Origin: Sclerotinia nivalis
Taxonomy: Eukaryota; Ascomycota; Leotiomycetes; Helotiales; Sclerotiniaceae
Direction: 5' to 3'
DNA length: 64,000 bases
Assembly: GCA_029531795.1 (NCBI GenBank)
Contig: JAPEIS010000002.1
Location: 2,542,001-2,606,000, forward strand
In this document: piece after piece, positions 34,433 to 46,561 of the stretch
Layout: each line of letters opens with the position of its first letter
Position numbering within the stretch: the stretch's first letter is position 1
Notes under the pieces: model-generated
The model's input: the letters and a program-made list of their open reading frames with translations, nothing else
What the model was told of the DNA's origin: nothing
Databases searched by the model: none
Made by a program: the position numbers and the translations under genes

Positions 34433-35691
34433 TGTAAGAAATTCGGTTGAAAGGAATGTACAAGAGTGGTGTGAGGTCTTTCACGGATGATTGAAATATC
34501 TTGCGAGTTTTTGAGCATTCGAAGAATAGATTTGAATGAAGTATATATACGGAGTATCGAGATGTAAATATCGTTGAGTTGGAAGTAATAAGCGATGGAT
34601 GGATGGATGCATTGGATTGATTGGATTAATTGCTTTGAGATTGCATTTGGATTGTTGGCCAATGCACAGTGACTTTTAGTGTCGTTTAGTGCTGTAACCA
34701 ATTAAACTCAACACCGAAATGATAGATCGATATCCGCGTTAGCACTGCCGACCCCGCAAATACAGCACTTCAATGCTCTGTTGGCTAGTTTCAGCCTTCC
34801 AGTCTTCCAGTCTTCCAATCTTCCAGTCTTCCACTCTTCCAGTCAGCCCTCATCCTTCCAGCCCTCCAGCCCTCCAGCCCTCTAGCCCTTTTGGAACTCT
34901 GCCTGATAAAGTCACGCCTTCCTTGATAATGCATAGTATCTTCATCCCTAATTATGACCTGCTAGGCTACTAGGGAATGCTGAGGATAATCTATGCCTTT
35001 CAGCCTGAGGATGTCAAGCTATAAGGTATAACTACATTCTGTACATCTCAGCGGTTGACTTCGTTTCAAGGATAGGAGAAGCCGCTTAATATCGACCTCC
35101 ACAACAATCACGTGCGTCTACTCGTAGTGATTTGGATGCGTTGCTGATCATTTCTTGATGGGGCTGTCAGATTAAGGAATGTAGGATCGTACGTATGATT
35201 GATATAGGTAGATGTAATATATGAAATCATTAAAGTGTGCGAGTAGAATGTAGGTTCGAGATCATTTATATACTTTGTGTAGACTACAGCAATTTCCGGC
35301 CATGTTATTCCTGCAAAACTGCGGTCTTCATTCGCTAGCTTCCTCAAAATGTCCAATAGTACAGACTGTAATGAAGTTTTGAGGTTGATTGAATTAGTTA
35401 AATGGATTTCTTGTTTCATATAAATTTGGTGTTACAAACAACATTCGATATACTAAAGAGATTCAAGGATCAAGAACCTTTCAGTATTGGACTGCAGTTC
35501 GATTACCAGAAGCTCTGCGACATATGTTCAAAGTAAGTGCCCGAGACACCCTCGCCTCCATTAAACTCGTATTACAATAACGAGAGGATATATATAACAA
35601 GAACGCCACCATCGTAGAACTATGCATTTATCCTAATAGTAATCAAAGCCGCGCCATGCAATCTAAGTCCCCATGAATCTTTTAGCACAAT
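34433..35691. other. Intergenic with a CTTCCAGT minisatellite
   Basis: The region upstream of ISN1. From about 34785 to 34885 it holds a tandem array of about 8-9 bp units, first CTTCCAGT-like then CCCTCCAG-like. The rest is AT-rich with no supported gene; the minus-strand frame at 35108-35419 has no motif. Confidence 0.5.
34785..34885 (+). repeat. CTTCCAGT/CCCTCCAG minisatellite
   Basis: Tandem 8-10 bp units rich in TTCCAG, about seven of the cttccagt type followed by four of the ccctccag type. It lies in the upstream region of ISN1. Confidence 0.7.
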
Positions 35692-37618
35692 TCAACAATC
35701 CTGACCCCAATGCTCCTTAATCCATCCAGCCACTAAATCCGTCAACGTCTCATTTCTATAACCGCTCACATCCTCGTTCGTATAATCCGCTCCGGAATAG
35801 CGCAATGCAACAAGGACCCATGGTTTTATAAAATCTATGAAGACTAAATCTACAGTGGCAGGATTTGGGTCTGTGGAAGGAAAATTAGTGCGGGATTCGA
35901 TACAATTAGGTACACGGTGGAAAGTGATGGGTGCATGAATCGTGTCGTCGCCATCAGAGCCGCCATCGTCCTTGGTGGTATAGCCAGGGATAAGGTTGGG
36001 TTTATAGATTGATGAGGATGAAAGGAGAGGAGATTGAGCTTTAGATAGTGGTGGGAGTTCGGAGATGGGTATCAAGGGAGCTAGGATATCGGTTTTATAG
36101 GAGAGATGCTCCGGTGGTGCGAGATTGTTGAGATCTAGATTCGAAGGCGAGAAGATGTTGCCGCCGCTGTTAAGTAATGTGAGAACATTTTCAGCAGCCG
36201 TGAGTGGCACATCTTTAATGAAGAGAAACTTGCTGACGAATGGAGAGATGATGAAGGTCGTGTCTCTTGTAAAGGCACCTTTGAAGATGTCAAATCTCAT
36301 GGCGCCGGTATTAGTTATGGCTATTGTTGGAACGTCTTGGCGATCGGGATGGGTCACAATGTCTGGCATTACCTCGTCGCCAAGCCATGAGAATAGACTG
36401 TCTTTACTGGGATATTTTGCTCTGCTCATCCAGAGATCTTTTGGGGCACATCCAAAATTATGGTCGAGGCTTAGGGCCTTTCGAGCTTTAGCGATAGAAC
36501 TAGAAACGTTCTTGCCATGCTCCGTGGGGAATGTTGTATCGTTTAACCCAGTATGAAAATGATAGCCAAAGAGGTTGTTGTCGATATATCTTCTTTGGAA
36601 AGACATTCTTGCACGTTTCTTAGCATCGACTCCTTGTGCATCAGAAATAACTTCTTTTCCTGGGATCTTTTCTTTTTCGTTCTTTTTGATACCTTCGATT
36701 GACATCCAGCCAACCGTCTCCATATATCGACCACTCTGTATTCCATATGCCTTAGAATCGTATTTGGCAAAGCTTCGAATATGGCTATGGCCACCAAAAA
36801 ATTGAATCGGAGTATCCCAATTTTGCTCTCTTAATGCCTTGTAAATAGCCTTGTATTCTGGCCCATCCAGCGTTACATGCCCAATAACCACAAACAAATC
36901 AGCATCTTCTCGAATTGCTTGTTGAAACCATTCTTCCTTGATAGTCTTTTCAACTTCTTGCACAACAGTATTGTTGGCATTTCTATTGAAATTGAAGAGA
37001 AACCCAAATGCGACCACTTTGATGCCCTGATTCTTTGTTGTGAACTTGCGATATCGTCTCGCCATCGGAATTTGGTTTCCAGTCTTCGGATTAATATAGT
37101 CGAGATTTGAAGCAAGATAATTCCCTTTAAAGTTTGGCACTGTTTGGTCGTATTCTCGTGCGGCCGCGTCTACCTTGTATAACTCATGATTCCCAGCACA
37201 GATTATGTCAATATCTTGTTCCCTGAATATGTCATATGTGTAAAGTCCTTTGGGATCCGATGCATCGTATAATCCATTTCCCTCAATTCGATCTCCGGTA
37301 TCGACAAGTAAAAGATCCACTCCTTTATCATCTGCTTGCTTCTTCATCTGCTCTGCGAATGATATGTAGTCACCCCAATCCGCGGAGTATTGTGCCCTAA
37401 GAACTTAGTTAGCCCCCCTTATTCCTGCTAGTATGCAATTCAACATACTCTTGTAGATGACCCGCATGCCATCCATGAGTATCTGTAGTTTGTAAAAAAT
37501 TAAGTTGACCCCATTGCAATGGTCGCATAGGTGCCGGTATAGCAGCTGGGGCAGAAGGCTGTGTGCCTGCTGCGAGAGATGTGAGAAGACCAGTCAAGGT
37601 CAATAAACGTTTCGTCAT
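35692..37618 (-). CDS. Secreted or vacuolar metallophosphoesterase, 5'-nucleotidase type
   Basis: Two exons, 37449-37618 and 35692-37396 (52-bp intron), giving 624 residues. The start [18 protein letters not shown] is a likely signal peptide. Calcineurin-like phosphoesterase motifs follow in order: D-x-H in [24 protein letters not shown], and GHxxLDGPEY then GGHSHIR. The C-terminal half resembles a 5'-nucleotidase C-terminal domain ([28 protein letters not shown]). This is the family of yeast YHR202W (Smn1), a vacuolar protein reported to act on nucleotides; substrate here is inferred. The start at 37618 puts the signal peptide first; an in-frame ATG 23 codons upstream would bury it. Confidence 0.88.
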
Positions 37619-38160
37619 CTTCACCGTGCCTTTGATATAATGAGCACTGTTATTCTGAATTTGAACGTTGAAATAAGTGTTGAGCAACGAGCACTACCAT
37701 TCAGAGTACAAAGATAGACTGCAAAAGAATGAAAGACAGGTACTTAAGAAGGTTGAAGAGGTTGAAGAAAAGAGATGGAGAGGTTAGAGCGATAGAGAGG
37801 TTAAATCGGTAGAGATGAAGATAGAGAGAAATAGAGATAGAGAGATAGAGAAACAGATAACTGGATAGATAGATGGATGAAAGTGATATCCAATGATACA
37901 GTGAGACCTACCTTGCGTATGGGTCGGAAGTGAATGTTTTGTTTTAATCATGTGGCGGGAGCTTCCATCAAGAAGAGCTTGAAAGTTCGGGTCGGGAGGT
38001 CAAGGTCGGAGTTCGGAGAAACATTTAAATTTTTATCCGTTGAAGCTTCGAAATGTCATGGTTACCACCTTCAATCCATTTAGAAGTTTCGAACGAGACA
38101 TGAATTGAATTTCCTGTATGTCTCTACAGTTTCAATACTTGACTTGCCATAATATATGTG
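37619..38160. promoter_or_regulatory. Divergent promoter region
   Basis: 542 bp between the phosphoesterase and GatA starts. It includes a purine-rich low-complexity tract of GATAGAGA-type units at about 37770-37875. No defined site can be named. Confidence 0.4.
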
Positions 38161-40124
38161 ATGGCACGCCATGTCAGATGGCGCAATGTATTTAATGCCG
38201 AAGTTTTCAATCTCAAGTTGAAGGTTACTGAATCGAGAGTTCATCCACACCAAGAAACGAATGCCTTCATATCAGAACCAAAATTGACCCCGCTGAAGGA
38301 TAGCAACAAAATCGATTTGTCTTTTCACGAACAAGGTATTGAAAAATATTTTCTTGATCATATTTATAAATGCTAATAGTACAAGAGAATGACCCTAAGA
38401 AACTCCTGCCTCGAACATCACGAACTGTCGCTGTAAAAGATAACATAGCAACCGTTTCAGAGCCAACAACATGCGCATCTCGTATTCTCGAACAATACCA
38501 GAGTCCTTTTGACGCTTCTGTGGTAGAAGATGTCAAATTGGGCGCTGGATATGTCGCGGGGAAGACAAATATGGATGAATTTGGAATGGGTTCGCATTCG
38601 TTAAATTCACATTTCGGTGCTGTACGTCACTATAAGCCTTTCCGACTAAGATCCGTGGGGGGAAGCTCTGGCGGAAGTGCAATGGCTGTGGCAACGAGCA
38701 CGACTAATATCGCACTCGGCACAGATACTGGTGGATCAGTCAGGTTGCCAGCTGCTTATACAGGAATTGCAGGGTTCAAGCCTTCATATGGCATTGTATC
38801 TCGCTTTGGCGTGGTGCCTTACGCAAATTCACTTGATACCGTGGGTTTCATAGCGCGCAGCGCAAGCCGAATACAGAATTTCTTTGACAGGGTGAGCAAT
38901 TTTGATCCCCGGGATCCTACGGGTCTCAGGTCCTCCAGTCGAGCCCGGATCAAGGAACAGCGAATGGAATTCTTTGGAAAGACAAAAGCCTCTGCTACGC
39001 ATGATTCATTTTATCTTCGAGAGCTGAGAATTGGGGTGCCAATAGAATACAATATTTCAGAATTGGACCTAGAAGTTTCATGGGCGTGGCAACGAATGTT
39101 AAAACTTCTTCAGCGTCAAGGATGTACGATTGTTCCAATATCACTCCCTAATACAAAACATGCTCTATCGGCATATTACGTACTTGCAGCAGCCGAAGCA
39201 TCTTCCAATCTTGCAAAATACGATGGAGTAAGGTATGGCACTCGAGAAAAATCAAGTGATGGGGTTGGAGATGTCCTCTATTCTGAGACTAGGGGCGCTG
39301 GATTTGGAGACGAAGTGAAAAGGCGAATTCTTCTTGGGTCCTATTCACTGAGCTCCGAGGCTTTTGACAACTACTTTATCAAGGCACAAAAGGTTCGACG
39401 ATTGGTACAAAGAGATTTTGACCGTGTCTTCTCCATGCCAAATTATCTACACCCAGAAGAACAATTCGATCTTAGTGATATGGGAGAAGGCATTCCCCTC
39501 GAGGACAAATTGGGCCCTGCAGAAGTGGATATTATTCTTTGTCCAACAGCTCCTACTCTTTCACCAATCGTGCAAGACATTACTCAGCGCCAAACACCGG
39601 TCGATGCTTACATGAATGATGTATTTACTGTGCCTGCTAGTCTTGCTGGCATACCCTCCATAAGCATACCATGTAAACTACCATTTAAGTTTTCCAAGAA
39701 GACTGTACCTTCAACTGTTGGCATACAAATTATGGGTCAGCACTCAGATGATGGTCGCACCTTACAGGTTGCGTCCATGATAGAAATGGTGTGGGCTTCT
39801 CAAGTATACGACGGGTGGACCAAAGAATTCCACAAGTGGCAGCAAAAGAGCTTGGAAGATTCGACTGCAGAGATAGCAGCCTTATCGACAGAGCTCAGGA
39901 ATTTAGTGGTGGACAAGGCAAACATGAAAGGGACGGAGTCGTTGAAGATTGATGCCGCTTCCGAGAAGGTGCTCATGCTCAGAGAAAAGCGCATCGAGAA
40001 GAAAGGGCAACGCCGGTCAAAATTAATGGAGTATCAAAGGCAAGTGTGTGAAGAAGACATGGAGAAATGGGAAAAACTAAGGTTTGGGGAAAAGAGATCG
40101 ACTCCAATAGCAAATAAGGCATAA
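38161..40124 (+). CDS. HER2: Mitochondrial Glu-tRNA(Gln) amidotransferase subunit A (GatA)
   Basis: Two exons, 38161-38335 and 38386-40124, joined by a 50-bp intron (GTATTG...GCTAATAGTACAAG), giving 637 residues. The amidase Ser-cisSer-Lys triad is intact: Lys76 in AVKDNI, the GGSSGGSA box at about 151-157, and Ser176 in DTGGSVRLPA. Other family blocks are AGKTNMDEFGMGS, GFKPSYGIVSRFGVVPYANSLD and FTVPASLAGIPS. The basic N-terminus (MARHVRWRNVFNAEVF) fits a mitochondrial presequence. GatA releases ammonia from glutamine so that GatCAB/GatFAB converts Glu-tRNA(Gln) to Gln-tRNA(Gln) for mitochondrial translation. The C-terminal about 120 residues form a charged helical extension absent from bacterial GatA. 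A GTG one codon upstream is not the likely start. Confidence 0.93.
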
Positions 40125-40550
40125 TCATTATTCTGTCCCCTACATTTGCCTGTTACTACGCCGAGGTCTTTATGGGACAAAGCCATAAAAACTTGTGGTG
40201 GTAGTCTAAGATCATGGTCGATCGAATCTGTTTCCTGATAATGTTTATCTTGTCAGTTCTCATTTGGTTATTGATGCGGCGGTTGCGATAGTATGAAATA
40301 TACCAACGCGGACTATAAACTTAGACGCAAGGCGTTTGCACAATAGCTTCCTCATCTGGCTATATAAGCATTTTGGAGGCCCCGGAATCACAGTTCTATT
40401 CCTGCATACAATTCGCTCAAGGATAGCGTACTTAGCTTAGCGATGCACGAAGCAAAACAACGTTCCAATGCAATGTGATAATAATAGGCTTCTTTATCTT
40501 CTAAAACTATTGGCCATGTAATTAATACTTTTTCTCGAACCTGCAATATT
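40125..40550. other. Intergenic, convergent
   Basis: 426 bp between the stop codons of GatA and the methyltransferase remnant; nothing recognised. Confidence 0.4.
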
Positions 40551-41380
40551 TCATTTGTCCTTCCTCTGCATTACCATCCCGAACCACATTTTCTTTCCTA
40601 TCCATTTCTTCCCCCTACTTCCCAACCTCAACCCATTTCCGTCCTCCTCAATGTCATCCTCTTCTATCCTCCTTTCTAGCACCTCTCCCACGATATGGAA
40701 TCCCCATTTCCTCCCTTCCTCCACAACTTCTTCAATCTCATAGACATAACTCTCGCCCCTAATTTTCGTCTTCTTTCCTTCAATTTCATCCATAAATCCG
40801 GCCTGAGATAATCTACCCATCTCAGCGTGCATATTGGTGATTAATACTCTACCATTGCTCGCTTCCGAATTTGGCTTTAGTAAAAAGCTTACAGCCGAGA
40901 AAAACGTATGTAGGGAGAGATGCTCTAGGACAAGAGTGCTAATCACAATGTTCGCTTTTCCTTGGATCGATTTCGAAACTTCGGGGTTAGATTGAGGATC
41001 AAGGGCATTGAACTCGTCAAATTGGATGCTGGGAAGTTGGCCATCGCTCTCGGAGATGAAGGAGGCGTAACGGGACTGAGCGATTTCAAGCATTGCTGGT
41101 GAGAGATCAAGAGCATGAATGCTGGAGATGTTCTTTGAAAGAGGTGGTGTGAGGGGTCGGATAGTATTACGGGCCGTACCACATCCTGACTCGGTGATTG
41201 TGATGTTATTTTGAGCCTTTGGTGAAAGGGAAAATAATGTCTTCATCAGAGAGGGAATGAGGGCAGAGTCGAGGATTTGTAAGGGTTACGGTCTGTGTCG
41301 TAAGTTGCTGCCCATCGGTTGTAGAGGAGGGACGTGGAAACTGATTCCGAGTGGATGGTGGATGAGTTCAGGTTTGACAT
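40551..41380 (-). pseudogene. SAM-dependent methyltransferase, frameshifted
   Basis: A class I methyltransferase split across two frames. The N-terminus starts at 41380 (MSNLNSSTIHSESVS) and runs through LYNRWAATYDTDRNP to about 41285. The same protein then continues one frame over (QILDSALIPSLMKTLF) and stays open to the stop at 40551. Motif I reads ESGCGTARNTIR where E-x-G-C-G-T-G is usual; HALDLSPAMLEIAQ and ISTLVLEHL follow. A one-base deletion around 41278-41286 explains the break; I found no intron with matching phase there. The product would be about 277 residues, methylating an unknown substrate. Either this is a recent pseudogene or the sequence has an error. The altered motif I Gly favours real decay. 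Confidence 0.75.
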
Positions 41381-42468
41381 TTTAGATAGACTTTGATAGT
41401 CGTTGATAAAGTGAAAGAATTAAGATACATATGACTTTCCCAAGTAATATTCAGTGAAATACATCGGTAACCAAGCAATTCTTATAAGGGGGGTGGTTGA
41501 TCATGAGTCATCCGGAGAAAATTGTGCTACGCATAGGAGGCAGCCGAACTATCACATATGATAAATGTTGACCCAATAATATTATAGCAGCCTTAGATTC
41601 TCATTCTCCCAAGAAATCAGAAAGAGGACAAGGTGATGAAGTCGCCTTTTTTTTTTGGAGGCTACATTAATTCTCGGAAACTACCGAATTTGATGAATTT
41701 GATTGGACAATGAAGGGGGTATCGGAAATCTAGTGAAGCCATTGATGCAATATATCTTCATGTGCATATCCGGCACTGCATGAAACACCTTTGTATTACC
41801 GATTGGTAGAAAATATCCAAGCGTACACCTTTCTCTGATCTCCGACGAAAAAGTATAGTAGAATCGAATAGATATCTGGACCTTGACCAATGGGGCATGA
41901 TTATATAAATAGTATAGCAGTGGAACAGTGGAACAGAGGAACTGAGGAACTGAAGAACCGAGGAAGTAAGTTTTACATTTCCTCTTATCCAGACCTATTC
42001 TAACAGAAAGGGTATCATAGATTCGGAATATATGAGGTTATAACTAACAGATATAAAGTAAATGTATAAATATATGAATATATAAAGTCTACAAATCATA
42101 CAACATCTGCATTCATATTTTTGATATTTAATATTTTTTAACATCAGATTGATTGAATTCCAAGGTTTATTACTTCGTGAGACCAAATGAATTTTCAGTA
42201 CCGGTAGGTAAGGTTCATTGGTTCTCCACTACTCTTTAAAAATGGACCATCATCATTTTGTTCAACCAAACAAACAAATCAACAATAAACAAAAGGCAGG
42301 ACAAACCGACAAACCGACAAACCAAGTGAGAGAAATACTCCAAGCGAAATGATGAGCGAACCCCAGAATTTCCACATTTGATATGAACAACGAACGATAC
42401 GATACGAGGATATGATACGGACGGGTCTTTTTTATCCTTTCATCACTCCAATTGATTTTATACACCTG

Positions 42469-42535
42469 TTTTTTTTGTTTTTGTTTTTGTTTTTGCTTTT
42501 GCTTTTGCTTTCGTTGTTTTGCTTCATTTTATTGA
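42469..42535 (+). repeat. GTTTTT/GCTTTT microsatellite
   Basis: About ten 6-bp units, first GTTTTT and then GCTTTT, decaying into GTTGTTTTGC. It is the first of four different simple repeats within 430 bp. Confidence 0.75.
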
Positions 42536-42819
42536 TGTTGAGAGAAGACAAAAGATTCATATTTATTATAAATACAATATAATATCTAAAGGAATATAAT
42601 ACGGCCGATTATCTAGTGTATACTTACTTATACCTAGGTACCTAGGATTTATATTTATATTTTTCCACCTAATTCCAACATTAATGTTAATGTTAATATC
42701 AATCTTCAGACTTCAGACTTCAATCTCAATTTCAATTTCAATTTCAATTCCAATCATTCCAACCATCCCAATCATCCCAATCATCCCAACCATTTGTTTT
42801 TAATATCAACATCAATATC

Positions 42820-42821
42820 AT

Positions 42822-42853
<32 letters not shown>

Positions 42854-42890
42854 GCATACACATACATATACATATACATACATACATAAT
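42820..42890 (+). repeat. ACATAC microsatellite
   Basis: Hexameric ACATAC/ACATAT units repeated about eleven times, interrupted by one ACATACGC. It sits about 500 bp upstream of the next start codon. Confidence 0.75.
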
Positions 42891-43379
42891 AAAATTGTAC
42901 ACCGTTATTTCTTCTTTTCTTGTTAATCAACTAAAAAACTGGAACCTTTTCCGCAATCTTTCTCACCATCTCTCCATCTCTCATCCCATCTCCATATTCA
43001 TTCAGGTCACTCACATCATTTCACCCGCCACCTTTCGAATATCCCAGCAATTTATTTTCTGGGATCGAAGAAAGAATTCCCAATCAGGAAATCGCAAGCA
43101 AAGCTCGAGCCAAGTCTGTTCTACAGTCAGTCTTTCTTTACATCTTTCACAGTTACAGTTCATTTTACATTTTGTATCCTAACATCTCACATATCTGAAT
43201 TTACAGATTACTCTCTCGGTGTACTCTCTCTCGGTGACAGATATATCGAACATCCACCATTCAAGAATTCTATCTCAAATTCTCGTTTTTTGTCTGGCTC
43301 CCCTTCAAATCTCTGGAATTCACGGATTACAATCTCTCCGCCCAAACCGAACATTCAAGAAAATACAGCCATAGCAAAT

Positions 43380-44252
43380 ATGCCTGTTAATGGCAAGCCC
43401 AATGGGCGATTTGAACTTCCTGCTCTCACATCCTTTGATTTCAATTTGACAGATGGAACGGATATCCCGCCGCCACTTCCAGATTCTCCAATAGAAGAAG
43501 AGGCAATTAAATCGACTACTGCATCTGCACATGCATCTGCGGCATCGACACCTGTATCCGCTCCTCAAACTACTGATCCCGTCCGATCCACCTCTACAAG
43601 CACGCCTCCCACCTCGGCGTCAGCGTCAGCAAATGGTCAATCTGATTTTGCTCACCTCACGGCGACGAAATCCCATGGCTTCTCCAATCTTACTACGACA
43701 AAATCCAATGGCTATTTCCCACCTTACATCTCATCTCCTCGCAACCATGCCCCTCCCGTTCGCGTAAGAGCCCCTTCAGACGTCGCTGTTTCGAACATTC
43801 CCGCACGACCTGAAAAGGAAAGCAGTATCCGCAAATTCCTCTCTCGAAAATCACTCAACACAAACTACACAAGTGGAAATGCGAAATCGCATGAGGATTT
43901 GTCAAAGATGGCGAGACCGGAGAGTCCAAGTAGTCTCGCGAGCAGCAAACCTAGTTTCGTGAAGAGGAAGAGCGGGAGCTGGTTTAGGAGTTTTGGAAGC
44001 AGCAGTAAGAGAAATAGTGTGGTGTATGTAGACAAGCCGGTGGTGTATACTCCTACCCTGCAGCGAACCCCGGAGATTCAGAAGGAAAATACCAAGCCAG
44101 TGTATACCAAGCCAGTGTATACCAAGCCAGGTTATACCAAGCCAGGTCCTCCTCCGCCAAAGTTACCGGAGCTTAATCAGTTGAAGGCGAAGATTGCGGA
44201 TGATGATCGTGGTAGTTTGGGCGGCGATGAGATGTTCAGAAATATCTCGTAG
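43380..44252 (+). CDS. Conserved Pezizomycotina low-complexity protein
   Basis: One exon of 290 residues starting MPVNGKPNGRFELPALTSFDF. The start is chosen at this ATG because upstream in-frame sequence lacks an ATG and the family begins here. After PPPLPDSPIEEE comes a Ser/Thr/Pro-rich middle, then a basic segment (IRKFLSRKSL, SWFRSFGSSSKRNSVVYV) and a short tandem of YTKP (four near-identical units at about residues 241-263). The end GPPPPKLPELNQLKAKIADDD..SLGGDEMFRNI is the most conserved-looking part; I recall similar ends in uncharacterised proteins of Aspergillus and related fungi. It is predicted to be mostly disordered. The long pyrimidine-rich leader suggests regulated expression. 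Function unknown. Confidence 0.75.
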   Translation: MPVNGKPNGRFELPALTSFDFNLTDGTDIPPPLPDSPIEEEAIKSTTASAHASAASTPVSAPQTTDPVRSTSTSTPPTSASASANGQSDFAHLTATKSHGFSNLTTTKSNGYFPPYISSPRNHAPPVRVRAPSDVAVSNIPARPEKESSIRKFLSRKSLNTNYTSGNAKSHEDLSKMARPESPSSLASSKPSFVKRKSGSWFRSFGSSSKRNSVVYVDKPVVYTPTLQRTPEIQKENTKPVYTKPVYTKPGYTKPGPPPPKLPELNQLKAKIADDDRGSLGGDEMFRNIS

Positions 44253-45239
44253 TGAGGGACTGTGCGGGAGAATTGTGGGAACACAAATAGTTCTTTGGGG
44301 TATTGCTATATGCTACGGCCCAAATAATAGCTGCAATATGGGAAGGAGTCAGAAGAGATTCATACTCACACCCCCAACGACACGGACCGAGGGATGGAGT
44401 GGCCAGGGGGTAGAAGGGGGAAGGGGGGGGGGATCAGATGTACTACGAATCAGGTTCAAGATGGGGGACAAAAATGTTATTTCTTTCATTTGTTTGTTTT
44501 GCTGGGCGCCCTTCTTTTTATCAATGATATCTCTGGGTGGTGGTCTTCATCAGGGTCTTGTTTTACGCCGATTACAGTATTAACAAAACAGCATTTGTAA
44601 TGTTGGCTTCATATGCCGTGGAAGCTTTTCTTGGGGTACAAAATATCCATATTTAGCATTTTTTGAACAAAATAGTAGCGGATGCTTGGTCGGAGGGCCT
44701 TATCTTTTTTCCTCATCTATCATTTGGTTTCCGGAGTTTGTATAATCGTGATAACCATAACCATCAATATTCCCAAGTAAATCCAACATTAAGAAATCAC
44801 ATGTCCCCAAACCATCCATCACCTGTGGTTGTCGAAGGGTACGACAACCTTACCTCCTTTACCTCTTTAGATGATCAAACAGTCCTTGGCCCTGGAACCA
44901 CGCGATCCACGTGCTGTAACACCCTAGCTCTTGGGGCTGGAAGGGATTGAACTTAGTGGAGTGGTAGGGAGTGGTAGGGAGTAGTAATGGAATTAGATCC
45001 CTGTATTTTCAAGCTTTTGTGGCCTGATGGCTCAGTGGCAAATGGGTTTGGTGGTGGTGAGGGGATGGAAATTCGGCAAATGACAAATAAAACGTCTAAC
45101 GTCATAACGAAACTGCGGGCGTATGTGTGTTTTCGTTGAAATAGAAATGAAATCAGCTTCAAATCAACCCACCAATTCATTCATTTCGTAATATTTACAA
45201 CCAAGATATTAACAAGATAATTTGGTACAATAATTGAGC
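44253..45239. other. Intergenic, same-strand neighbours
   Basis: 987 bp holding the 3' UTR of one gene and the promoter of ETR1. A poly-G tract of 9 lies near 44425-44433. A short tandem gtggtaggga at about 44961-44980 is present. Short open frames carry no motif. Confidence 0.4.
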
Positions 45240-46561
45240 ATGGCGAGTCCTATTCATTGTAAAGCTCTAGCTAGCTCGACAGCAATAAGCTCAAGAGGAT
45301 TGATATCCAGAGTGCTCAGCAGACAGAGCAAACAGAATCAGTTGGGGAGCTTGATAGCTTGTAGATATAAATCTGGTCCATACGGATATACGCAAGCTAA
45401 AGCACTCGTGTATTCTAAATATGGGGAGCCGGCGGATGTTTTATCGTGAGTTTTCTTGGCCCTATTTTCTTTCATCTTTCTATTCTGCAATCAATGCCGC
45501 TGTTCAATAAGCTAATAATGAAAAAATACAGTCTTCACAACCACTCCATCTCCCCCTCTCTACCTTCAAGAACCATTCTGCTCCGTACCCTCGCAACGCC
45601 CATAAACCCTGCCGACATAAACCAAATTCAAGGTGTCTACCCCTCCCGTCCCCCCTTCACCAGTCTCCTCGGAACCGAATCTCCCTCCGCCGTCGGCGGC
45701 AACGAAGGCTGTTTTGAGGTTATGTCTCTCGGATCCGGCGTCTCGACTCTTACAAAAGGCGATTGGGTAATTATGAAATCGACTGGATTTGGAACATGGC
45801 GCACACATGCTATCGCGGAGGAATCCCAGGTTCTCAAAATTGGGAATAAAGAGCGTCTGAACCCAATTCAGGTGGGCACTGTGAGTGTTAATCCGTGCAC
45901 GGCATATAGGATGTTGAGGGATTTTGAGAGTATGGTGGAGGGGGATTGGTTTATACAGAATGGAGCAAATAGTGGGGTAGGGAGGGCGGCCATCCAGCTG
46001 GGGAATAGGTGGGGGTATAGGAGTATTAATATTATACGGGATCGCGAGAATGTTGAAGAGACTGAAGCTATGAAGAAGGAATTGCTGGAACTGGGTGCTA
46101 CGAAAGTGGTGACGGAGTCGGAATTGATGGCGCAAGGTTTCAGAGATCAGGTTAAGGATTGGACGAATGGAGGAAGGGAAAAGGTTCGAGTGGGGCTAAA
46201 TTGTGTGGGTGGAAAAGCAACAAGTGCATTAATCAAATGTTTGAGTCATGGTGGCCATTTGGTTACATATGGAGGAATGTCGAAGAAACCACTGGAGATC
46301 TCTACTGCAGCTCTGATTTTCAAGGATATTAAGTTTAGTGGGTTTTGGGTCAGTAGGTGGAGTGATGCACACCCAGACGAGAAGAACAAAACGGTGGATG
46401 AGATTTTGGAGATGACGAGGATGGGAATGTTCAAGGACATTCCGGTCCAAGAACTCAAGTGGGATTGGGAGACGAAGGAGGATGTTTTGAAGTCAGCAGT
46501 GAAAGGAACGTTGGAGGGATTCAGGAGTGGAAAGGGAGTATTCGTTTATGGGGACACGTAG
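45240..46561 (+). CDS. ETR1: Mitochondrial trans-2-enoyl-ACP/CoA reductase
   Basis: Two exons, 45240-45445 and 45532-46561, with an 86-bp intron (GTGAGT...GCTAATAATG...ACAG), giving 411 residues. The N-terminus (MASPIHCKALASSTAISSRG...) is a basic/hydroxylated mitochondrial presequence. The MDR fold then follows: YGYTQAKALVYSKYGEPADVL, NPADINQIQGVYPSRP (with the catalytic-site Tyr typical of the family), VGGNEG, and the nucleotide-binding block QNGANSGVGRAAIQLG, then GLNCVGGKA and HLVTYGGMSKKP. It reduces enoyl-ACP in mitochondrial type II fatty-acid synthesis (yeast Etr1, human MECR), needed for lipoic acid and respiration. It belongs in the matrix. Confidence 0.94.

Larger units (their letters stand above)
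41381..43379. other. 2-kb divergent intergenic region with microsatellites
   Basis: No gene. Between about 42469 and 42890 it holds a string of simple repeats: GTTTTT/GCTTTT units (42469-42535), CAATTT units (about 42720-42756), CATCCCAAT units (about 42757-42795) and ACATAC units (about 42820-42890). A pyrimidine-rich stretch with repeated tctc (42950-43290) precedes the next start and is probably a long 5' UTR. Confidence 0.6.

Noticed and set aside
45566..46135. 189-codon minus-strand frame opposite ETR1
   Set aside because: Antisense shadow of a well supported gene.
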